Positions 11,115 to 59,535 are shown, counted from the first letter of the stretch. The stretch: DNA of 64,000 bases from Lumbricus terrestris (GCA_949752735.1 OX457036.1:83502505-83566504), one strand, 5' to 3'. Program-made: numbers and translations. Notes: generated by a model from the sequence alone, not told the origin.

Positions 11115-11545
11115 AATGGTTGTTTATGTGTTCATGTTTTGTCAGTTTATTGTTGTTGTTGTTGTCTGGAAAGTTTTGTTCGATGTGAGTATCCAGTTGC
11201 GTTACAATTCGTTATGGAGACGAGTCATTGTGTATGTTGCTTTTGTCAGCTGAAGATCACATGGTCATTGATGCGGTTGAAATGGAAGACTACTTCTGAT
11301 ATGCCCTTCTTCTTAAGCTACCTCTCCAGTTGTGTACCTAACGGAATGAAGTTTCTGTGACTAAGTCAGTGACACGATGGAATGAATGTGAGGTCTGTGT
11401 GGGGATCCTTGCCATACATCAGGGATGTTAGAGAGCCAGTGCATGGGCGATTTCTGGCTCGCAGATGATTTTTTTTCTGGCCTGTGGTGCCTTGCTTAAA
11501 GACTATGCTATTTGAGAATAAAAGTTCAATGTTTTGTTACTTTTA
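11115..11545 (+). other. RECK: RECK 3' UTR with poly(A) signal
   Basis: A non-coding stretch follows the stop codon. A canonical AATAAA lies at 11517-11522, about 400 bp downstream, followed by a T-rich stretch (TTTTGTTACTTTTAAGG). The cleavage site is inferred to be near 11540. Confidence 0.6.
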
Positions 11546-12871
11546 AGGCTTAATGAGTTTATGTGGTGATTGTGACTGATAATGAAAAGCAAAATTAAAG
11601 ATATTTAAGCCTAATTTTACTGTTTGTTTGCTAAAAAAATGCACCAATTTAGATATATAACTTTTCCAACAAGATTTCTGGGGACAAGTGCAGCAAGCCC
11701 TCGTCCCGGATCTCATATGCCATTTTGCTCAGATGCCTTTGGCAAACATGTGACAACATGGCCACTGGTCTTAAATGAAAAATGGTTTGACACCCGTGCC
11801 ATAATATATCAATGATTTTGGGATCCCTGACTCAAATTAGTCATGTCTGAATAGGTTTATGATCTGTGACAAACATCAGATTAAAATTTTGAGTCAATCT
11901 CCCAAACAAACATGCAGATGGTCATGATTTAAAATGGTCTATCTGAAATCGGCCAAGCTATCTGAATAGAGTTTGAAGTTTTGTCTTGCAAGCAAGCCTT
12001 ATAAGAACTTATGTAATGATGGAGATGCATATGAAAATGGATGGTCTGTCTCTTGCATATCAAATTCATTTGTTAAGAGTTTGTTATCACTATAAATTCC
12101 ACAGATTTTGATGTTTCACATCGAATCAAACGTTGGTGGAGCTGTTCATTAGCTTTTGTGATTCCATGATGTTTTATTCCCAAGTGGAATCAGAATTTCG
12201 ACTTGTCCAGCATGGTTGCATTAACTCAGTAGATGTGGTGGAAATTTGAGGCTTTGGGAAGGGCATTTAAAAAAATATCATTGCTGAATATTTTCAATTA
12301 TTGCATTTGTAATGACCTAATATAACTACCATACTTCTATTTATTATGTACAGTTGAATATTATGATTTGTATTATTCAGGTTTAATTTTGGTTTTATTT
12401 TCAACTTTATTATACGTGAATCTGTTTGATAAGTTTCCATTGTTGTTTTCCGTGACTGAAGATAATAACCTCCAGTTTTAGCGTTCCACCAGTATTATAG
12501 TAATGTAAATTATTTGTCGATAGTGAATGAAACTCTTCAAGGAAACTTTAATCATTGCTTTGAAATTTTCTAGAATAGTGTAAATTCTTAAGAGGCTAAT
12601 TATCTGTTTGGACAAACCTTTCATTTCAAAAGGTGTTTTTTTTGTACAGTTTTGTTGATGTATTATCGTGTGAATGTTGATTCTATTTCACGTTGCAATT
12701 TGTACAATTTCAAGGCTTTAGCAAAAGAGTAGAGTACTAAGTACTAAGTTGTCTTGTGAGCACAGAGAGCTCATGATTTGTTCTCTGGATTTACGATGTG
12801 AAGCTAGTCTAAACTTTCAGTCTGTTTAAGCGAATCAGTTTTCTGACCAAGAGATTTAGTATGAGATCTTA
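11546..12871. other. Intergenic, nothing recognised
   Basis: AT-rich DNA between RECK and the next element. No long open frame, no tandem array and no terminal inverted repeats were seen. The short open frame at 11624-11815 matches nothing I know. Confidence 0.5.
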
Positions 12872-12879
12872 GTGACCAT

Positions 12880-13313
12880 CATAGATGTAAAAAACGATGG
12901 AAACGGAATAAAAAACGGTAAAAAACGTCGTTTTTTTCGAAAAAATAAAAAACGACAAAAAAACGATAAAAAACGGAAACGGTAAATAATTTGACTTTGC
13001 TACATCTAAAACCGCATTTTAACCTTGAAAACATTGATTAGGAAACTACTACACGCAGGCTATCTCTTAAATGATGATGTTAAACGATGAAATAATGACT
13101 TTAGTTGGCTGAATCCTTGAGAGTTGGCGGAAAACATAAGAAATATCAGAAAAAAATTAAAATTAAGGAAAATAATAACATAAAGTAAATGAATAAATAA
13201 AGTTAAAGAAAAAATAAAAAACGATAAAAAACGATGGAAAAAATAAAAAACGAAAAAAACGACGTTTTTTGGGAGAGAATAAAAAACGGAAAAAAACGTT
13301 TTTTACAACTATG
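12880..13313. mobile_element. hAT-like MITE (CATAGwTGTAAAAAACG termini)
   Basis: The terminal inverted repeats CATAGATGTAAAAAACG and CGTTTTTTACAACTATG are flanked by an 8-bp duplication GTGACCAT (12872-12879 and 13314-13321). Eight-base target duplications are typical of hAT elements. The interior repeats the motif AAAAAACG in both orientations and has no coding capacity. Confidence 0.8.
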
Positions 13314-13321
13314 GTGACCAT

Positions 13322-14906
13322 TATAAATGAATGATCATGAGAAATGATCATGGGAATTTGAATGAAAGTTGTTTATGTTGTTAATTTTGTTTGGAAGGGC
13401 TGTTTTGAAAATGAATTATGGTCTTGATATTTCTTAGAAACAAACGTTTGTAAATTTAAAGTGTTTACAATTTTCTGTTGTGATATGACTTCATGTAATG
13501 TCTGCTATGCCCTGTGTTCTGAACCATGGTTTCAATGATCAATAGCAAGTCCTGCAGGGCGTCTAGAAATTGATTAACTGACATGTGATTAGCCAGTGAA
13601 ACTGCAGTAACTGAAACTCTATGTATCTTTCCAGAATCTTATGATTGAATGGCGTTTGTTGATCATTTTCAGCTTCAATTGCAATTCACGAAACGTCGTC
13701 ATTATACTGTTAGAATATTTCTGTTAACTTTTAAACTGCAATTCATTTTTTTCTTAATCTTTCTGCATAGAATGAACGAATGACAGCTGGAGAAGAAGTA
13801 TGTGTTCAGGAAGTCAGAGTATGGGATGATGATGGCAAAGTGAATGAAGGAAGAAGGAGCAAACGATGCAGATCTGATCCCTGCAGTTATTGGGTGATGA
13901 TGTCATTTATGGGAATGACTCTTTTGAATTGAATGCAGCTGAATGGAAAGTTGTCTGGTGACTGGAGTGGTGGGATTCACTGTTATCAGTATTTTGTTTA
14001 CTTACACTTGAACTTCATTTCTCGAGACCATAAAACTGTGAAAACAATTCGAAAGACATTTTCTTCGTTGAAATCAGTCAATGGCTTTGCTTCATCTAAT
14101 ATTTTTTCTGTTGCACTGTAACTTTAGTATATAATTTAATAAGCAAAACGAAAAGGCAGTTCAGTATAGACGTGTATGATACCAGAGCAGTATAACCAAT
14201 CATAATCTTAGAATTTCTAAACTGCTATTTAACAGCTAAACGTTGAGAGCCAACTTCTGTCACAAGTGCTACGTCAAATCAGACACATTGTTTGAAGATG
14301 CCAGTGAAAAATTCTTGTTGCCAAAGTTGCTTAAGCTTTATGAAAATTTGAATATTATTCTTGCATTTCGCATGAATTGAATGCATGTTGGAATAGACAG
14401 TGTTTCTGGCTATTCCAACATTCATGCAATTATAGTTGTTAAAATAGAGCTGCATTGGGAAGGTTGCAGATTCCATAGTATACGCTCAAACGTATTGTAT
14501 CTGTTTATTTATATAGCCCATCACACAGTGAGAACTATTGAGAGGCACAAAGTACATGAACGTATGTTAAAAACTTTAATAGTAGATCAGCATAAAATAA
14601 TTAATTAACGCATTGTTCCAAAGTTCTGAATGATCCGGCCTAACTGCGCTGTAGTACTGGCTCGCATTTATATACAAGTCACTGATGAGTATTATAAGCA
14701 ACAGTTATGAGGTAAAGAAAGTGGTTCTCAAAACAATCAAATGCTGGTTTACTAATAAAACTTAACAAAAGCAGTCTTCAATAATTATCTAAGGCTGCAG
14801 GACAGTTACCATAACAACGACGACTAGGATGATTGTGCGGGTCACTCATGCATTTATCTTATCACTTGTTGTAGTGCATTTCCAGAATCCTACAAAGTTC
14901 TGTACT
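13322..14906. other. Intergenic with one short open frame
   Basis: Mostly AT-rich sequence with nothing recognised. One 54-codon open stretch at 13777-13938 begins inside NERMTAGEEVCVQEV and contains WDDDGKVNEGRRSKRCRSDP. It is preceded by a pyrimidine-rich acceptor-like TCTGCATAG. It could be an exon of an unknown transcript or chance. Confidence 0.3.
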
Positions 14907-15138
14907 ACAGGCTGAGCCAGTAGGAATGCAACAACTTGGATGCCTTATAACTTGAAAACGTTTCACCTGAGCGTCTTGTCCAATATATCAAATTGAACAT
15001 AATTATCCATTTTATCATTCTGCAAAATATCTACGAGATACTATTATGACGTTTTGACATATTGGACGAGACGCTCAGATGAAAAGTATTGAAGTTATAT
15101 GGCATCAAAGTTGTTGCATTCCTACTGGCCCATCCTGT
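14907..15138. mobile_element. Mariner-like MITE with long TIRs
   Basis: Roughly 90-bp imperfect inverted repeats start ACAGGCTGAGCCAGTAGGAA on the left. The right end begins ACAGGATGGGCCAGTAGGAA when inverted. A TA dinucleotide flanks both ends. The size of 232 bp and the TA target suggest a Tc1/mariner MITE. It lies between the convergent RECK and GPCR genes. Confidence 0.7.
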
Positions 15139-15991
15139 ATAGTGTATATGCATATTAATACAGAGGCTGCAGTGATAGAAATGAGAGTGGTGGGAGGAAC
15201 TGCCTGTGTTAGAGATGGTGAGAGTGGTACGTAACAGTCGGTGGGGTGACTGTGAATGAATGAATTTGTTTATTGCAGACAAAAGTCAAACGGTGGCAGT
15301 GGGATGTTAGTATTTGAAATAGAATGGATGGATGTAAGCCCAATTAATTATTGTAGTAGGAGCATCATCAAGAGTGATAGCTAAATATTAGTAGTGGTGG
15401 TTGTGATAATAATGGGGATGGTTAAGTTGGCGATGGAGGTAGGGTAATAGTGGTGGTGGTGCTTGTGGTTGCAATGAACTGGTAATGCCCATTTGTAGTA
15501 GTGGTAGTTGCTGTGGTGGTAGTAGCGATGTTAATTGATGGTAGTACTGGAAGCGTGTGTGAGTAGCTGTAGCACACGAGTAAAGTAATAATGTCCATTT
15601 ACTTTTGTAATGCGCACAAATGTAGCCATACATCATGCAGCCACAGACCAAAAAACTTCAATAAGCTGACAATGACATGTAGCCCCATGCACGATGTTTG
15701 AAATCATGACGTGCGTAGGAAAGTTCTCTTATGTTCTTACTGCGAATAAAAATAAACAAGAGCAACTCTTGCCAGCACAATGGCTGCGGCCTGCGGTCGT
15801 CAGGTGTTGGGATGCTGTCCTCGTGTTGGTTCCATCTGACCGGATAGCACGGTTCACTGGATCCACACATAGACAGCGTGGTTGTAGGGATGACCAATGA
15901 CTTCGTGGTTGTAGGGGTGACTAATGACTGCAGCCCAACTGGATTAACCCATTCTCATCCATCTGCACATAGGACGTTGCTATCATCGTCT
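15139..15991. other. Probable 3' UTR and downstream region of the GPCR gene
   Basis: This lies downstream (minus strand) of the GPCR stop codon at 15992. A minus-strand AATAAA reads at 15274-15269, a candidate poly(A) signal about 720 nt after the stop. GTG/GTA-rich low-complexity sequence occupies 15380-15530. No coding frame is supported. Confidence 0.4.
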
Positions 15992-49493
<33,502 letters not shown>

Positions 49494-49849
49494 CTGCAAA
49501 GAAACACAAATTGCAACGTCAACATTCATAGCAGCTCACCGCTACAGCGCTTCCCAACTTACAAGTATTATTTTTGTAGGCTATGTGAAGCCAGAGAAGA
49601 TGTGTTTGCCAGATATATCAGGAAGTCCTGCGTAGATTGAATAAATTATGAACGTTCACTTCTTGACTGATTATGTCTTAACAGATTATGCAGATCAGTA
49701 TAACAAAACGATGCCGTGTCAAAAACAATTACAAGCATATATTGACAAATACGTGTATAATGAACAACAACAAAATGCTGAGTTGAAAAAGACGAATAAG
49801 AAGAGCTAACCTAAGAAGTAGACGACAGTCGACAGAGGGTCTGAAGTGT

Positions 49850-50080
49850 TAGCAACTTTATTTTTCTAATGATTGGGGGAGGGGGCGGTTGATCACTACC
49901 TATAGTTCTGTCCCTCTCCACCGTCAATTGGCGGTAAGTGTGCTCACTAACGCTGACTGTATTGTGCAGACGGGTGCATGTAGGTCTGCACTCTGAAAAG
50001 ATTCGGTCCTGACATGGATTTGAACCCCGGTCTTCCGCTCGACAAACCAGAACGTTAACCATTAGACCACTGAGCGCGCT
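49850..50080 (-). mobile_element. tRNA-derived SINE, second family
   Basis: The minus strand starts GCGCGCTCAGTGGTCTAATG and has a Pol III A box (TGGTCTAATGG) and a B box (GGGTTCAAATCC) at tRNA-like spacing, followed by a non-tRNA body. It does not fold as a complete functional tRNA by eye. Confidence 0.65.
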
Positions 50081-50160
50081 TTGATAGGCATAAACTTATA
50101 TTAATGCATTTGAATGCAGGAATTCGCACTGTGTTCTTCTTGCCTTCATGTTATCATCAT

Positions 50161-51670
50161 CAGTGGCGTAGCAAGGTCTTGGGGGGCCCCTGTGCAGAGC
50201 TTAGGTGGTGGGCCCTTAAATGCTTGAAACCCCATTCGATTTCAAGCAACAGAGCTGTGCAAAACGCCTGGTTCCTTTACGAAATTTGCATATTTAACAC
50301 CAAAGTTAAATGGAAATAAACTAGCCACATTTTTATTATTTTAACAAATTTATTTAATGAAACGTATTCTCCATATCGGTAGAGAAAAATTAAACTAGAA
50401 TACTATACAAAAGTAATAAAAAAATTGCTTCATCTCCTGAAGTATTAATCACCAATCACCCATAGGCCCTACTTAAATTCTCCAAGGTGTTGGGTTTGTT
50501 TATTAAAAGAGCGAAAAAATGTAACGAATTTGGCATGTGTGAAATGACTCAATCAAGTCTCCGGGCTCCGGTCAACCTACTACGGGGTCTAAATCCGAAA
50601 TGCTCATTTGCGCGCCTTCTCTTGAGCAAAAATATCCACCACTTTTGAGGTGTCAAGTCTGAATCCATTGGTGATGTAACTGCTACCGTAGCCTCTGAAG
50701 TTCGAGGCCTACTCGCATGGGCGGAGACCTAGTGGGGGACAGGGGGGACGGTCCCCCAAAGAAAGTGTTGGGGGGACGGCCAATGCATTTGTCCCCCCCA
50801 ATGTTTGAGCGCCAAGACTTTTTTCGGTGGCAAAAAAAATAATTTCGTCGATGACTAAAAAAAAAAAAGGTCATCAACTTTTTGGCGGCGAAAATAGAAA
50901 TATTTCGTCCAGATTTTGGCCGGATGACTAAAAAAAAAAAAGGTCATCAAGGTTTTTGGCGGCGAAAAAAATTATATTTTCTCCCAGATTTCGCCGGTGG
51001 TCAGAAATTGTTCAGAAAATCTCGCGTCTTTCCGTCCCCCCCAATTCTCGGCCTAGGTCTCCGCCTATGCCTACTCGGCTCAGTGTCAATATCCATGTCA
51101 ACCACCATCTTTGCACTGATCAAACCGGAATTCGATTCTGCCCATGTCTGATGTAGTCATCGGTGCAAGCTCGCTCTCCGCAGGCATCATAAATGAGGAA
51201 ATATCTTTACCCGTTCTTCTCTTGCTTGTCGCTTAGCAGCGCCACTTAAATAAGACTTGGGCATAACTTGGAGGACAGAAAGAGTGCCGCATGAGAGTTA
51301 AAAATATACAATTTTCAAGTAAATAGGCTATGCAGTTATCCTTTATAAATTTCTCATTTTACTACAGAGATACTAAATTTTAAACGCGTCTGCGTAGACC
51401 ATGACACAATTATGTTTATACGCCAGTACAACTACTTCCGGCCAAAGACTGCAAAGAGTAAAGATATTTTTTAATAAGGTAGCCTAATCATGGACATTCC
51501 GGCTGAAACCCCAAAAATACTTGGTGTGTACGCTGTAGAATTGTAGATGTAGGTTTGAATACACTCTGAATATCCTTAAAGTAAAAAATTGACTCTCACC
51601 CCGGGGGGCCCCTGACAGCCGGGGGCCCTCGTGCACTGCACAGGTTGCACGCCCTATTGCTACGCCACTG
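50161..51670. mobile_element. hAT-like element (CAGTGGCGTAGC termini)
   Basis: The termini CAGTGGCGTAGCAAGG and GCTACGCCACTG are flanked by the 8-bp duplication ATCATCAT (50153-50160 and 51671-51678). The CAGTGGCGTAGC start is common in hAT MITEs. A second MITE is nested at 50716-51069. No transposase frame is visible. Confidence 0.88.
50716..51069. mobile_element. Nested hAT-like MITE (CATGGGCGGAGACCTAG termini)
   Basis: The termini CATGGGCGGAGACCTAG and CTAGGTCTCCGCCTATG are flanked by the 8-bp duplication CCTACTCG (50708-50715 and 51070-51077), entirely inside the element at 50161-51670. The interior contains two near-identical blocks around GGTCATCAA and TTTTTGGCGGCGAAAA. Confidence 0.88.
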
Positions 51671-51679
51671 ATCATCATT

Positions 51680-52459
51680 GATAATGATGAAGATGATGAT
51701 GATGATGATGGATTATGCCGCTGGTGGTAATTTCATGATGGTGATAGTCTAATAATGATGACGATGGAGGCGTCGACGAAAACAATGACCAACAAACGAA
51801 AGACATGCAAAAATGACAATCATATTAAGTCTGTTAATTGAAAACGTAATAAGATGGGAGCCGTAACCATTGGCTAATAATATCACAGAAGGAAAGAGCT
51901 AATGAGAAAGGCATTTAGCCATTACACAGTGCTCACGAGATTCGATTATGATATCATCATCGTGTAGATCCATTAAATTCACCTTGTGTTTTAGGCTATT
52001 ATGTCTGCAGGTGTATTTATTATATGTTTCAGACGATAAGAAAAAGAAGACGGGAGAAAAACATGGCGACAGATTGGCTTCATTTGACACCCTGTCGCCG
52101 ACTGCGTAGGCCTATATACTGTGAGGAAATCTAAGCTGTGTAGAAATTAACAATGAAAAAGGAGAACGAAGTGGTGGATGGAACAATCGAATAATTCATA
52201 TTGTAATAATTATGGGATGTGGAAAATTCGGAGACGGCGTTTCCATGTTTCTTGTTAGTTAGTCGTGGCGTCGTTGCTTAGCAACGCTGTAATTGCAACA
52301 ACCTCCATTAAATGAATTTTCCGCCTTCGACGCTTTCAACGAAGCCCGCCCTCTAATCTTTCGTCTATTTGGCAACCGGACGACTTTCTTCAACTGAGAA
52401 CTCTGTGGAGCCCCTCCCATACGAGGGCTTTTTAAATGTGCAGCTCTACACAAAATGTG
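51680..52459. other. No gene recognised
   Basis: Starts with a short (GAT)n; the rest is unique AT-rich sequence. Nothing coding is supported. Confidence 0.4.
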
Positions 52460-52467
52460 CATGCAGT

Positions 52468-53774
52468 CATAGGCGTAGGAGACGGGGGTCCAGAGGGGCA
52501 AATGCCCCCCCCCCCCCAAATTTCGGGCAAGTCTGTTTTTTCGGGCAAGTAGACCCGGGAAAATATTAACCAAACTTCTTGAAGTTCAACGTTCATTAGT
52601 ATACCACATTATCTCCCAGTTCCATCTTGCCCGAATCTAGTTAGATATTAGCCCACAACAATCATGGTGAGCAGAAATTCCCGAAAAAGTTCTGAATTCA
52701 CGGTAGCATTTTATAAATAAGCTTAATGGCGAGAATCGCAGCAAATTCAAGAGCCGAAATTTGCCCGAAAATCTTGCCCGAATCGAGTTAGATATTAACT
52801 CACAACCATTGATAGCAGATATTCCCGAAAAATTCTGAATTCACGGTAGCATTTTGTAAATAAAGGCGAGAATCGAAACAAATTCAAGAGCCGAAATCTG
52901 CACGAAAATCTTGCCCGAATCGAGTTAGATATTAGCAGGGCTTAAAGTGTGCCTGGACGGTCATGGACTGCGTCCGTGCACTTGTTTTAAAATCTGAATG
53001 CACATTTCCAAAAGCACGCGCTTCACTTAATTTCATTTAAGGTGTCTCAGGATCTTTCGCTGTTCTGTCTCCACCCATTGGCTTCGATCCTCTCCGTGAT
53101 CACATACAATCTAAATTCCTCACTCTGATCTTCAAGGTTCAGCGGGGTTTTCCCAAAATATCTTACCGACGTTATACTAAGGCCTCACTCAGCTTCCTCC
53201 AACCGTCCACTTCGTTCATCCAACAGACTTGAGTCCACTTGACTCTTGCTTCCGCGGGGAAGTTCCGCCTTCTAGAACTGCAATGGCCCAGTCTTGATCA
53301 TTTGCCTCAATTGGTCCCTCTCTTTGAAATGAGCTTTCTCCTTGCGTTCGCTCTATACACTTTCTGTGGCAGTCTCTCTTCTTCATTCTCTCATCTTAAA
53401 ACCTGCCTCTTCGAGCGCGGTTTTGCGCATTATATTAGCGCCTCTACTGGGGCGCTTTGTAGATGATTAGATACCGGTACAATACAAAACAATCTACAAT
53501 TATGAATTTAATAAGTTGTCGTGTGAAGTTTGAACTTGTTAAGCGTCAGGAATATATACATAGGCTACATAATAAATTTGCATATAATGACTAAAATTAC
53601 CCAGCCTGATCCCTGTAATATGGCCTGCTCCCGGTGTATTTGCCCCTTGTCCCCGGGTGTGGGTGCAAGAACAGAAATTGCTATGTGTGCACGACGTCAA
53701 TTATTCCGGGTATAATTTTTCGGGCAAAGTAAAATTTTTGCCCCCCCACTGCTGAAATGTCCCCTACGCCTATG
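52468..53774. mobile_element. hAT-like element (CATAGGCGTAGG termini) with a LINE remnant
   Basis: The termini CATAGGCGTAGGAGAC and GTCCCCTACGCCTATG are flanked by the 8-bp duplication CATGCAGT (52460-52467 and 53775-53782). A C14 run lies near 52505. Two diverged tandem blocks (TTGCCCGAATCGAGTTAGAT) occupy 52625-52935. Confidence 0.85.
53050..53470 (+). mobile_element. Decayed L2/CR1-like LINE 3' end
   Basis: Fragments of the LINE C-terminus are seen (FPKISYRRYTKASLSFL, then SSSFSHLKTCLFERGFAHYI), broken by frame changes and lacking the (GATTAC)n tail. It is nested in the hAT-like element at 52468-53774. Confidence 0.6.
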
Positions 53775-53782
53775 CATGCAGT

Positions 53783-54989
<1,207 letters not shown>

Positions 54990-55339
54990 TCCTCTCCGTT
55001 ATGTTTCACGTTTTCTCCGTCCCGTTTCTCTTGCTTCTCGTGTCCCCCACATTCTACTTCTGCTCCCCCTCCTGCCCCTTTATCCATCTCGTCTTCCGAC
55101 AATTCATTCGGTGGGTACCATTTATTCCTTATTCCGCCTCCTGGGTCCTCTTGCTATTTTTCCTCCTCCTCATCGTCCTCCTCATCTATCCTGCTTTTCC
55201 TCCTCTTCCTCCTCCACCTATTTTTCTACTCTTTATCCTCGTTCTCCTTTCCCTGTTTCCTTGTGATTTCATCCCCTTCATGCAGCTAATTCTTACGGTG
55301 TCCACAAGTCATTCCTCTCTTCCAGAAATTATTTCTTTA

Positions 55340-57640
55340 TCTTGAGCAACGCAGATGTTCTGAGCGGAAGAGACAGAGACGGCTAACTTTGTGGCTGCAG
55401 ACAGCATTGTGTCTGTAATTTAGACTTTAGATCGCCGATGAGAAAAAGTGAAAAACTGGTTTTTCTGTCGGACCATTGAGCGCTGATTAGAAGCAGCGGC
55501 TAAAATACTCTTCCAGAGTTTGGCATCTTAAACTGTTTGCAAATCTCATAAACAATAACTGATTTTCCCATTTTGCTATTCAGATATGAAAGCGTGAAGC
55601 ACGATTCGTGCAATCAATTATTGCAATCAAATATATATTAACTAACAGCTTTAAAAGTTTAAATATCATCGACATTTAGATCAAAATGTCAAATGTAATA
55701 ACGTTCAGAAACATGTTTAGGTGATAGATATTCTATTGGAGATTATTATAAGCCTCCTCTTCCGTGGTTGATCCCAGAGTTCGTGCAACGGATCTGAAGT
55801 CAGAAGAATCGGATCAGAGGTCAGGAAACCAACGGAATTTAGTCTCTAATTATTAGATGGTTAGACTAAATGCAACGAAATGCCGACGAATTATTAACCG
55901 ACAACGACAGAACATTTCGCGATGTCTAACGCGTGACATCCGCGTCTCATACATTCCAACGTTGTCAAAAAGTCAGATCTGTTTTGTGTTGCAATGTTAC
56001 TAGACAGCATCTCGTGATATCTCATTTAATAATCCTGGTATAGCTGACTTTTAGACATTTTTTAACCGTGTCTGCTTCCATGGTGATCTTAATATAGAGA
56101 ATATCTTATGTCATATGCCCACGGTGTCTGATGACTATATATAGGCTACGTCAATAGCACATTACACAGATGATTGAAGTAGCCTATATAATGTAGACCT
56201 AAGCTTATAATCATAATCTTATCGTAATTATCATATCGCACTATATCGCATCATGCTCTATCACACCAAAACCATTCGTACCAGACGAGTCATATTAAGA
56301 CCTATGATCATACATTAGTATCATCATGACATAATGACGTCCATAGTTTTAACATCATATCATATCGTACAACGCTAAACCATAAAAGACGTATACCATA
56401 AATTATAGCATCGCATCACAATCACACAACAATAGATCATGTCAGATATAATCGTCGACAACACCTCCTTCGCACCATACAAAATTCATTGTGTTCTAAT
56501 CCACCTGCTCTTCGCTGTTGTCAAGAACAACGGCTCTATACACGAGTCAAGTTAGTCAACGACCCATCATCACAATTCAAAATGGCTGGCAGGTGATTCG
56601 CAAGAAGCGGCAAAAACGCACCATTAGCGTCAGAAGCAGCGTCGTCGCTCCATCTTCATCCTTTATTCTCTTCCTTACTTTCGACTTCTGCTTTGGCTTT
56701 TAGACGCTGCAGTGGCAATGAAAGGCTCGTCCGCCATTATGTGCGACATAATAATATATCTGTCGTTGAGACCACTGTGGTCTTCTCGGTCTCCTTCTTC
56801 GTCTTTGTTATACTGTGGCAGCACGTATACCAGAGGTCATCCATCAGAATGTAAGGATGTCTCCCTTGAGCATGTTCAGACTCTTCAGAGATTTAAAGCC
56901 GTATAAATGTCTCCGGAATTTGTAAAAAAACACGAAAATACGACCCATTTGCCAAATATCTCATTCAATTATAACCATCTACGTTTTTTGTGAGTTAACC
57001 AGAAGCTGAAGAAATCAAAGTCTTCTATTATTATACATGTACAGTCGTAGCATTTCAACTCGTTTCTGTTGCCCATGCAATGCATCTGTGAGCTTATAAA
57101 TGACGATGACGACGACGACGACGACGACGATGATGACGATGATTGCTTAGAAAATAATATGCCAGCAGTGCCATTATTATGATGTATAGTCCTCAAAGTT
57201 CTTTAAAATTGCATGCTATGTAAATGCAAGACAATTAGTCAATAGGTCTTAAAAAACTACATGGTTAAGCTTAATCAAGGAATTATATTAGCTCACAAGT
57301 AATCCAAGGTCCAAACGGGTTCCCATGCAACTAAAAGATCCCCCGTTTTATCTGCTTCATGACTGTTTCACGGATGATTTGCTTAGCAACAAAATTTCCA
57401 ACAATTTCGAATTAATGAGCTTCGCGTCGAGGGGTCAGTCTGGATGAGTCGGACATCTCATATAATATACATGTTGGCTACTTTCCGTGTTGTCAGTCAC
57501 TTTTTATGGTGCGCTATTTTATGTCGGATCAGAGGTCGTAGACGGGAGAAGATAAGGTTCATTTGGATCACACAGAGCGAAATAAATGGCAAAATTAAGG
57601 TTTCTAGACGTGAATCAGTCGCTGTGTATATAGCACACTA
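55340..57640. other. No gene recognised
   Basis: Unique AT-rich DNA. Clusters of CATATCATAT-like sequence occur at 56200-56450, and a short (GAC)n lies at 57105-57140. No coding exon is supported. Confidence 0.4.
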
Positions 57641-57659
57641 AATTGTACACTGCATGTAG

Positions 57660-58044
<385 letters not shown>

Positions 58045-58084
58045 CCATCCCAAAACTAGGCGCTTGTCGGAAACGTTAATTTAT

Positions 58085-59440
58085 GAGAAACAGACCAAAA
58101 ACGGAAAATTTTGACTCTCATGCTCAAATTTCGTTTTATTCAAATTCAATCGCGAAAATATCTTAAGAACATTATAGGTACGAAGAAGAACCCTAAAATT
58201 AATTATTTGACCACAAAATGGAGCGATTTAATGGGCACTGCGTGTAAGAATCGCGCAAATAAACATGATATTGGCCGTTTTTCAAAGGGTAGCATTGAGA
58301 GTCGCCTCGTGGGAAACCATAGATGTCATATATGGTTAAAAAGGCCAAGGTCTGCACTACTTAACGAAACTATTTTCGGGATTGGTAGAAAATAAATTAA
58401 CCTAGAGCAGATGAATAACTAAGGACCATAAAACAGCTTTCGTGTTGCCAAGCGCATCACGTAACGGCTTGCGAACGCGTTTTCTCCAAATGTTGCTTTT
58501 GTCACTGCTAAACTTTAAAAGCGCACAACTCCATTTAGGAACATCATAAATAAATAAATAATATGTCGTTTGAAAGGTCTCATAGTGGAGAATCTTGTGG
58601 GAGAATAAAATAAAATTTTATTTCTATCTACAAAAGCCTACTTTTGCCGTGGTGGGTCACATTAATTTAATTATTTATTTATTTATTATTATTATGTCAT
58701 TATTATTTATTATATATATATATATATATATAATTATATATATCTTTCTCAGCATCTCTGTGTATCTGACTTTGCGTGGCAGTCTTTCTTTCGCTATCTC
58801 CATTTTATATATAGTCTATATATAATCTATATAGCCTATATATATATATTCTGTCATTCTTAATTTTTCTCTCTCTGCGCTTCTCTCTTTAGGCCTATGC
58901 CTTTATAAATCTCTTGTCCTTCTCACCACTTCGTTCTTACTGTTTCCCGTTCTGCTTCTCTCTTCCTTTTATAATCCATCATTTCATTTTCTGCGTCCGT
59001 ACTTAATACTTTTGTCGTTTTGTCGGTCTCTCTTTCCTCCAACCGGGACCGTCTCCATTCTATGTGTTGCTAATTTAATTGTCCTCTTTTCCCCTATTAT
59101 CTCGTCTTTCTCTTCATCATCCTCTCTGTTCTTCAGACAGCTTCTTACTTCCAATGATGTTGCTTTCTCTTGTCTCCTTAAAACTCTTTCTCCTCTGCTT
59201 CTCTCCTTTCAACCTTTTTTTAAAATTTATGCATCACTCTTTTCCTCTCTCCTGTCTGCTTTTTCCATTTTAATCATCTTATAATTTCATATCTTTCAAA
59301 TTCCTTCTCGTATCAGTGGGTCTCTTTAGTCTTTCCACCTCGGTCTCTGCCGTTTGTACGTTGTTATCTCTCACCTAAATTCCCTTAGCGCTTCATTTTC
59401 TTGCCTTCTTGCCGCATACTGTTATCACGTACATTATAGG
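58085..59440. other. No gene recognised
   Basis: AT-rich sequence with a short (TA)n at 58709-58742 and pyrimidine-rich stretches up to 59400. Open frames here are short and low complexity. Confidence 0.4.
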
Positions 59441-59445
59441 CCCAC

Positions 59446-59535
59446 AGCAGATGCAAGTCTGTCCTACAGCTGAGGCGAATCTGTCCTACAGCAGATGCAG
59501 GCCTGTCCTACAGCAGATGCAAGCCTGTCCTCTTG
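59446..59535 (+). repeat. 21-22-bp short tandem repeat
   Basis: Four imperfect units of CAGATGCAAGCCTGTCCTA. Confidence 0.75.

Noticed and set aside
50000..50080. A genuine tRNA gene on the minus strand
   Set aside because: The A and B boxes are good, but I could not pair an acceptor stem and the unit continues into a non-tRNA body. It is better explained as a SINE.
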